From contig CAMJXZ010000031.1 in assembly GCA_946409855.1 (NCBI GenBank), positions 1-16,112 on the forward strand: a stretch of 16,112 nucleotides of DNA. Direction: 5' to 3'. Position 1 is the stretch's first letter, and each line of letters starts with the position of its first letter. The notes beneath the pieces were generated by a model. The model made no database searches. It worked only from the letters and a program-made list of their open reading frames with translations, and was not told the origin of the DNA. Shown one piece after another: positions 13,420 to 16,112 of this stretch. Source of the stretch: an uncultured Clostridia bacterium. GTDB lineage: Bacteria; Bacillota; Clostridia; Christensenellales; Aristaeellaceae. The translations under genes and the position numbers were made by a program.

Positions 13420-14312
13420 CAGAAGAGATCCAGCGAACTGTCCAGATACACTTCCTCCCGGACTTTCAGCTGGTACTCCGGCTTTGTCATATAATACAGC
13501 AGGAATTCCAGCACGACGGCGCTGCCCAGGCTCCGGCCCTCGATCTTGAAATGGGAGAACCCGGCCGGGAGGTATACGTCCTGAATCTCCCGGATACCGA
13601 TGAACCCCGGGTTCTTCATGGCGTCTGAAAAGCGGTAGCCCCGGCCGGCGTCCGGGGACGCGCAGACGTGGTCCGGGCAGGCCTCCCCCAGGTTTTTCCG
13701 GCTGACGTTTTCGTAGCAGGCCTTCCGGTCCGGGCAGGAAAACCAGCAGCATTCATTGCACAGGAATTCCACTTTCCGCTTCTGCGCGTCCTGAAGCGTC
13801 TGCAGCCGGTCGTACGCCCTGTTCAGCCGGAAGTCCGGCACCACGAAGCGGAACTCCGGGCGGTTCAGCTCCGCTTCCAGCTGCTCAAAACGGGTCAGCA
13901 CCTTGGTGGTCGACGAAACAAAGTACAGGCCCGGATACTTCTTTTGAAGATACCCGAGCAGCAGGTCGGAAGACAGGATCACGCCGGACGGCACCGGGCT
14001 GTTTTTTTCAAACAGGGCGCACAGCGCGTTGCAGGCGGGGTCCGAAAGATGCGCTTCCCTGAGCAGGGAATTGCTGAAGGTGAGCCGCGCGGAAACGCCG
14101 TATTCCCGCATGAGGGCCGCCGCGTTTTCCGCCTTTTCCTCCCCGAACCCGGCGCGGCCCCCGTCCCACAGGCACCCGGCAGGCGCCCCGTAGACGGAGC
14201 CGATGTCGCACCAGTCGTAAAAATACTCCCGGTGCTCCCGGAACAGGGGGAGAAAAACGCTGTACAGCTGATAAAACTCAAACAGCCCGGGCAGATGATA
14301 ATACGCCTTCAT
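13419..14312 (-). CDS. U32-like, Cys-rich protein of unknown function
   Basis: A 297-residue predicted cytoplasmic protein. It shares with U32 proteins the late motif FSHFKIEGRSLGSAV (compare LKIEGRMKTP in the U32 gene of this window) and barrel-like alternation such as LYFVSSTTKVLT and FRFVVPDFRLNRA. A central cluster, C185, C188, C189, C193, C199, then C212 and C217, could bind an Fe-S cluster as in UbiU/UbiV or TrhP, but the spacing differs from the standard U32 signature. The start at 14312 (MKAYYHLPGLFEFYQLY) is chosen because conserved-looking sequence begins there; the ATG at 14333 adds seven residues, and the frame from 14504 would overlap the metallopeptidase gene. No strong ribosome binding site is seen for either. 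Third gene after dprA and the metallopeptidase. Function unknown; tRNA or cofactor hydroxylation is only a guess. Confidence 0.75.
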   Translation of the reverse strand: MKAYYHLPGLFEFYQLYSVFLPLFREHREYFYDWCDIGSVYGAPAGCLWDGGRAGFGEEKAENAAALMREYGVSARLTFSNSLLREAHLSDPACNALCALFEKNSPVPSGVILSSDLLLGYLQKKYPGLYFVSSTTKVLTRFEQLEAELNRPEFRFVVPDFRLNRAYDRLQTLQDAQKRKVEFLCNECCWFSCPDRKACYENVSRKNLGEACPDHVCASPDAGRGYRFSDAMKNPGFIGIREIQDVYLPAGFSHFKIEGRSLGSAVVLEFLLYYMTKPEYQLKVREEVYLDSSLDLF

Positions 14313-14371
14313 ATGGTTCGCACCGTCCGTCATTCGTATATTGATCCCGCAATCCGCCGCGCAAAGCCCTT

Positions 14372-14920
14372 TCAGCCGGTCATGCGGCGGATCAGTTTTT
14401 GGCCTTCCGTTTTGAGCCACCGCTCCTGTTCCCGGTATCCGGGCAGCACCCGGGCGACCTCGGCCCAGAAGGCGGGAGAATGGTTCAGGAACTTCCGGTG
14501 GCACAGCTCATGCACCACCACGTAATCCAGCACTTCGGACGGGGCTTCCATCAGCAGGCAGTTGAAGTTGAGGTTCCCCTGGGCGGAGCAGGAACCCCAT
14601 TTGCTCTTCTGATTGCGGATGGTAATGCGGCCGTAGGTCACCCCCGCCAGTGGGGCGTAATGCGCGGCCCGCTGCGGGATCACTTTGAGCGCCTGCTCCG
14701 CCAGGCGCCTGATGTCTTCTTCCGTATAGGGGGGCAGATTCTGCACTGCTTCCTCCTGCGCAAGGCGCTTTTCCAGCCAGGCCCGGTGCTTGTTTAAGAA
14801 TTCACGGATCTCCTGGTCCGTCATGCGGGCGGGCACGTACAAAAGGACCCGGCCCGGGCCGTCCAGCTGCATCCGAATGGTTTTCCGGTTCTGGCGAATG
14901 ATTTCCGTCTGGTATTCCAT
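14372..14920 (-). CDS. YgjP-type M48-like metallopeptidase (DUF45)
   Basis: A 182-residue protein of the YgjP/SprT-like zinc metallopeptidase group. The zinc motif is HELCH at 137-141 with a third ligand H147 in FLNHSPAFW; before it comes SKWGSCSAQGNLNFN, the family hallmark. The N-terminal half is a beta-rich region (IRQNRKTIRMQL, VLLYVPARM) followed by helices. The true substrate of this family is not established. The ATG at 14920 follows GGGGGAG at about 6 bases; an upstream GTG at 14938 overlaps the dprA stop and is less likely. It lies 14 bases after dprA. Confidence 0.9.
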   Translation of the reverse strand: MEYQTEIIRQNRKTIRMQLDGPGRVLLYVPARMTDQEIREFLNKHRAWLEKRLAQEEAVQNLPPYTEEDIRRLAEQALKVIPQRAAHYAPLAGVTYGRITIRNQKSKWGSCSAQGNLNFNCLLMEAPSEVLDYVVVHELCHRKFLNHSPAFWAEVARVLPGYREQERWLKTEGQKLIRRMTG

Positions 14921-14934
14921 GTCTGTCTCCCCCG

Positions 14935-16014
14935 TCACCGGACGAGCGCATAGGCGCGTCCGGGCCGCTTTTCGATCTTCCCGTCCAGCTCCAGCAGGCT
15001 CAGCTCGCCCGACAGGGTGCCGATGTCCATCCCGGTCTCGGCAAGGAGCTCCTCAAAGGTCTTTTCTTCCAGGCGCAGGGCGCGCAGAACGGGATGATCC
15101 GCCGCCCCGGCAGGCGCGGCGGCCGGTTCCGCCGGCGCTTCCGGCGGGGAAACCTTGAGCCGGCTCAGGATATCGGACGGGCAGGTGCACATTTCCGCCC
15201 CTTCCTTGAGGAGCTTGAGCGGCAGCTCGCTGCCCGGGGAATCGATGTTCCCGGGCAGGGCGAACACCGTGCGCCCCTGGTCCAGGGCGTGGTTGACGGT
15301 GCTCTGGGTGCCGCTCCTCAGCCCCGCCTCCACCAGCAGCAGCGCGTCCGTCAGCCCGCTGATGATGCGGTTCCGCCGGGGAAAATGATAGGGCAGCGGC
15401 GGCGTGCCCAGTGCGAACTCGCTGACCAGCGCCCCGCCGGACAGGATGATCTGATCCGCCAGCTCCCGGTTTTCGGGCGGGTATACCTGGTCCAGCCCGC
15501 AGCCCAGCACCGCGGCGGTCTTCCCCCGGCCGGCCAGGGCGCCCTGGTGGGCGGCGGTGTCGATCCCCCGGGCCATGCCGCTGACGATGGCCACCCCGCA
15601 GGCCGCGATATCCCGGGACAGGCGGAAGGCGCAGTCCCGCCCGTAGCGGGTGCTGTGCCGGGAGCCGACCACCGAAAGGGCCGGCCCCTGGGGCAGATGG
15701 CCCTTGACGTACAGAAGCTCCGGCGCGTCCGGGATGTCCCGCAGCTTCCCGGGGTATTCGGGATCCTCCGCGCAGCAGGCCCGCACGCCGGCCTTCTCCA
15801 TGTCCTCCAGCAGCCGGTCGATGCCCCGGTCCCGGGCGGCGGCCAGTTCCCGGAAAGGCTTGTCGCCCACCAGCCGGCGGATCTCCGCGCTCCATCCGTT
15901 CAGCGCGCCTTCCGGCCCGCCCAGCTTTTCATCGATCAGCCGCCGCCCCCGGGGCGTCAGGCTCTCGGACTGGGAGAGGAAAATCAGCGCTTTTTTATGC
16001 TCGGAACAGTTCAT
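14935..16014 (-). CDS. dprA: DNA-processing protein DprA
   Basis: A 359-residue cytoplasmic protein that binds incoming single-stranded DNA and loads RecA during natural transformation; it is also kept in many non-competent bacteria. An N-terminal SAM-like region (about 1-75) is followed by the Rossmann-like DprA core: VVGSRHSTRYG (115-125), SGMARGIDTAAHQGAL (145-160), LGCGLDQVYPPENREL, FPRRNRIISGL (211-221), and GTQSTVNHALDQGRTVFALPG. After a Pro/Ala linker (about 289-307) comes a C-terminal winged-helix domain with LEEKTFEELLAETGMD and LSLLELDGKIEKRPG. The ATG at 16014 has AGGA about 9 bases upstream. In many Firmicutes topA follows dprA; here a metallopeptidase follows instead. Confidence 0.95.
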   Translation of the reverse strand: MNCSEHKKALIFLSQSESLTPRGRRLIDEKLGGPEGALNGWSAEIRRLVGDKPFRELAAARDRGIDRLLEDMEKAGVRACCAEDPEYPGKLRDIPDAPELLYVKGHLPQGPALSVVGSRHSTRYGRDCAFRLSRDIAACGVAIVSGMARGIDTAAHQGALAGRGKTAAVLGCGLDQVYPPENRELADQIILSGGALVSEFALGTPPLPYHFPRRNRIISGLTDALLLVEAGLRSGTQSTVNHALDQGRTVFALPGNIDSPGSELPLKLLKEGAEMCTCPSDILSRLKVSPPEAPAEPAAAPAGAADHPVLRALRLEEKTFEELLAETGMDIGTLSGELSLLELDGKIEKRPGRAYALVR

Positions 16015-16112
16015 GCCGGTTCATCCTTTCTCGGTACCTGTTCAGTCAAAGACTGATACTATTCTCTGATAAAACTGCTAAATCTTGCATGCACTTTTGA
16101 CGCTTTCTCCGC
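16015..16112. other. Region upstream of dprA
   Basis: This 98-base AT-richer stretch must hold the dprA promoter or link it to an upstream gene. On the minus strand TAGTAT near 16060 could be a -10, but no fitting -35 is visible, so I do not call a promoter. No gene is evident. Confidence 0.3.

Overview
The window looks like chromosome of a high-GC, Gram-positive gut-type anaerobe of the Clostridia (Bacillota). The evidence is a ribonuclease J, a YlbF-family protein, MltG and U32-type genes in a Firmicutes-like order, AGGAG-type ribosome binding sites, consensus TTGACA/TATAAT promoters, and an aldo/keto reductase carrying 4Fe-4S motifs. I see no rRNA, tRNA, CRISPR array, prophage or intact insertion sequence. 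The species cannot be named from the sequence alone. Most coding regions are core or housekeeping genes; the unusual material is in the intergenic regions.

Layout, left to right. 1-215: non-coding, dense in perfect inverted repeats, including a 12-bp stem closed by a GCAA tetraloop. 216-2647 (minus strand): a MATE efflux transporter followed by a LysR-type regulator, with a near-consensus promoter, a Fur-like box and an AT-rich palindrome upstream. 2927-3626 (minus): a small double zinc-ribbon protein behind a strong promoter and a roughly 210-nt leader that folds into a closed, multi-stem RNA. This leader is the best ncRNA candidate in the window and possibly belongs to the raiA motif class. 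3615-7455 (minus): one operon of ylbF-like gene, mltG, a U32-family Fe-S protein and an endonuclease IV-like TIM-barrel protein. 7564-8886 (plus): a monocistronic aldo/keto reductase with its own promoter and terminator. 8925-10790 (minus): ribonuclease J with a long, repeat-containing leader. 10869-11613 (plus): a secreted TlpA-like thioredoxin with promoter and terminator. 11622-12994 (minus): a CPA2-type cation:proton antiporter. 13056-16014 (minus): dprA, a YgjP-type metallopeptidase and a second, divergent U32-like Cys-rich protein. That transcript then runs into an array of small hairpins joined by AATTCAT/ATGAATT spacers (13224-13419), a doubtful small ORF and a terminator-like hairpin.

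Functionally, the genes cover cell-wall synthesis termination (MltG), RNA turnover (RNase J), DNA uptake and recombination (DprA), redox and Fe-S chemistry (U32 proteins, aldo/keto reductase, TlpA-like protein) and transport (MATE, antiporter). Several start codons were moved downstream of the longest ORF because a promoter or Shine-Dalgarno sequence shows that the longer version is not translated. The two observations most worth following up are the structured leader before the zinc-ribbon gene and the hairpin array after the U32-like gene.
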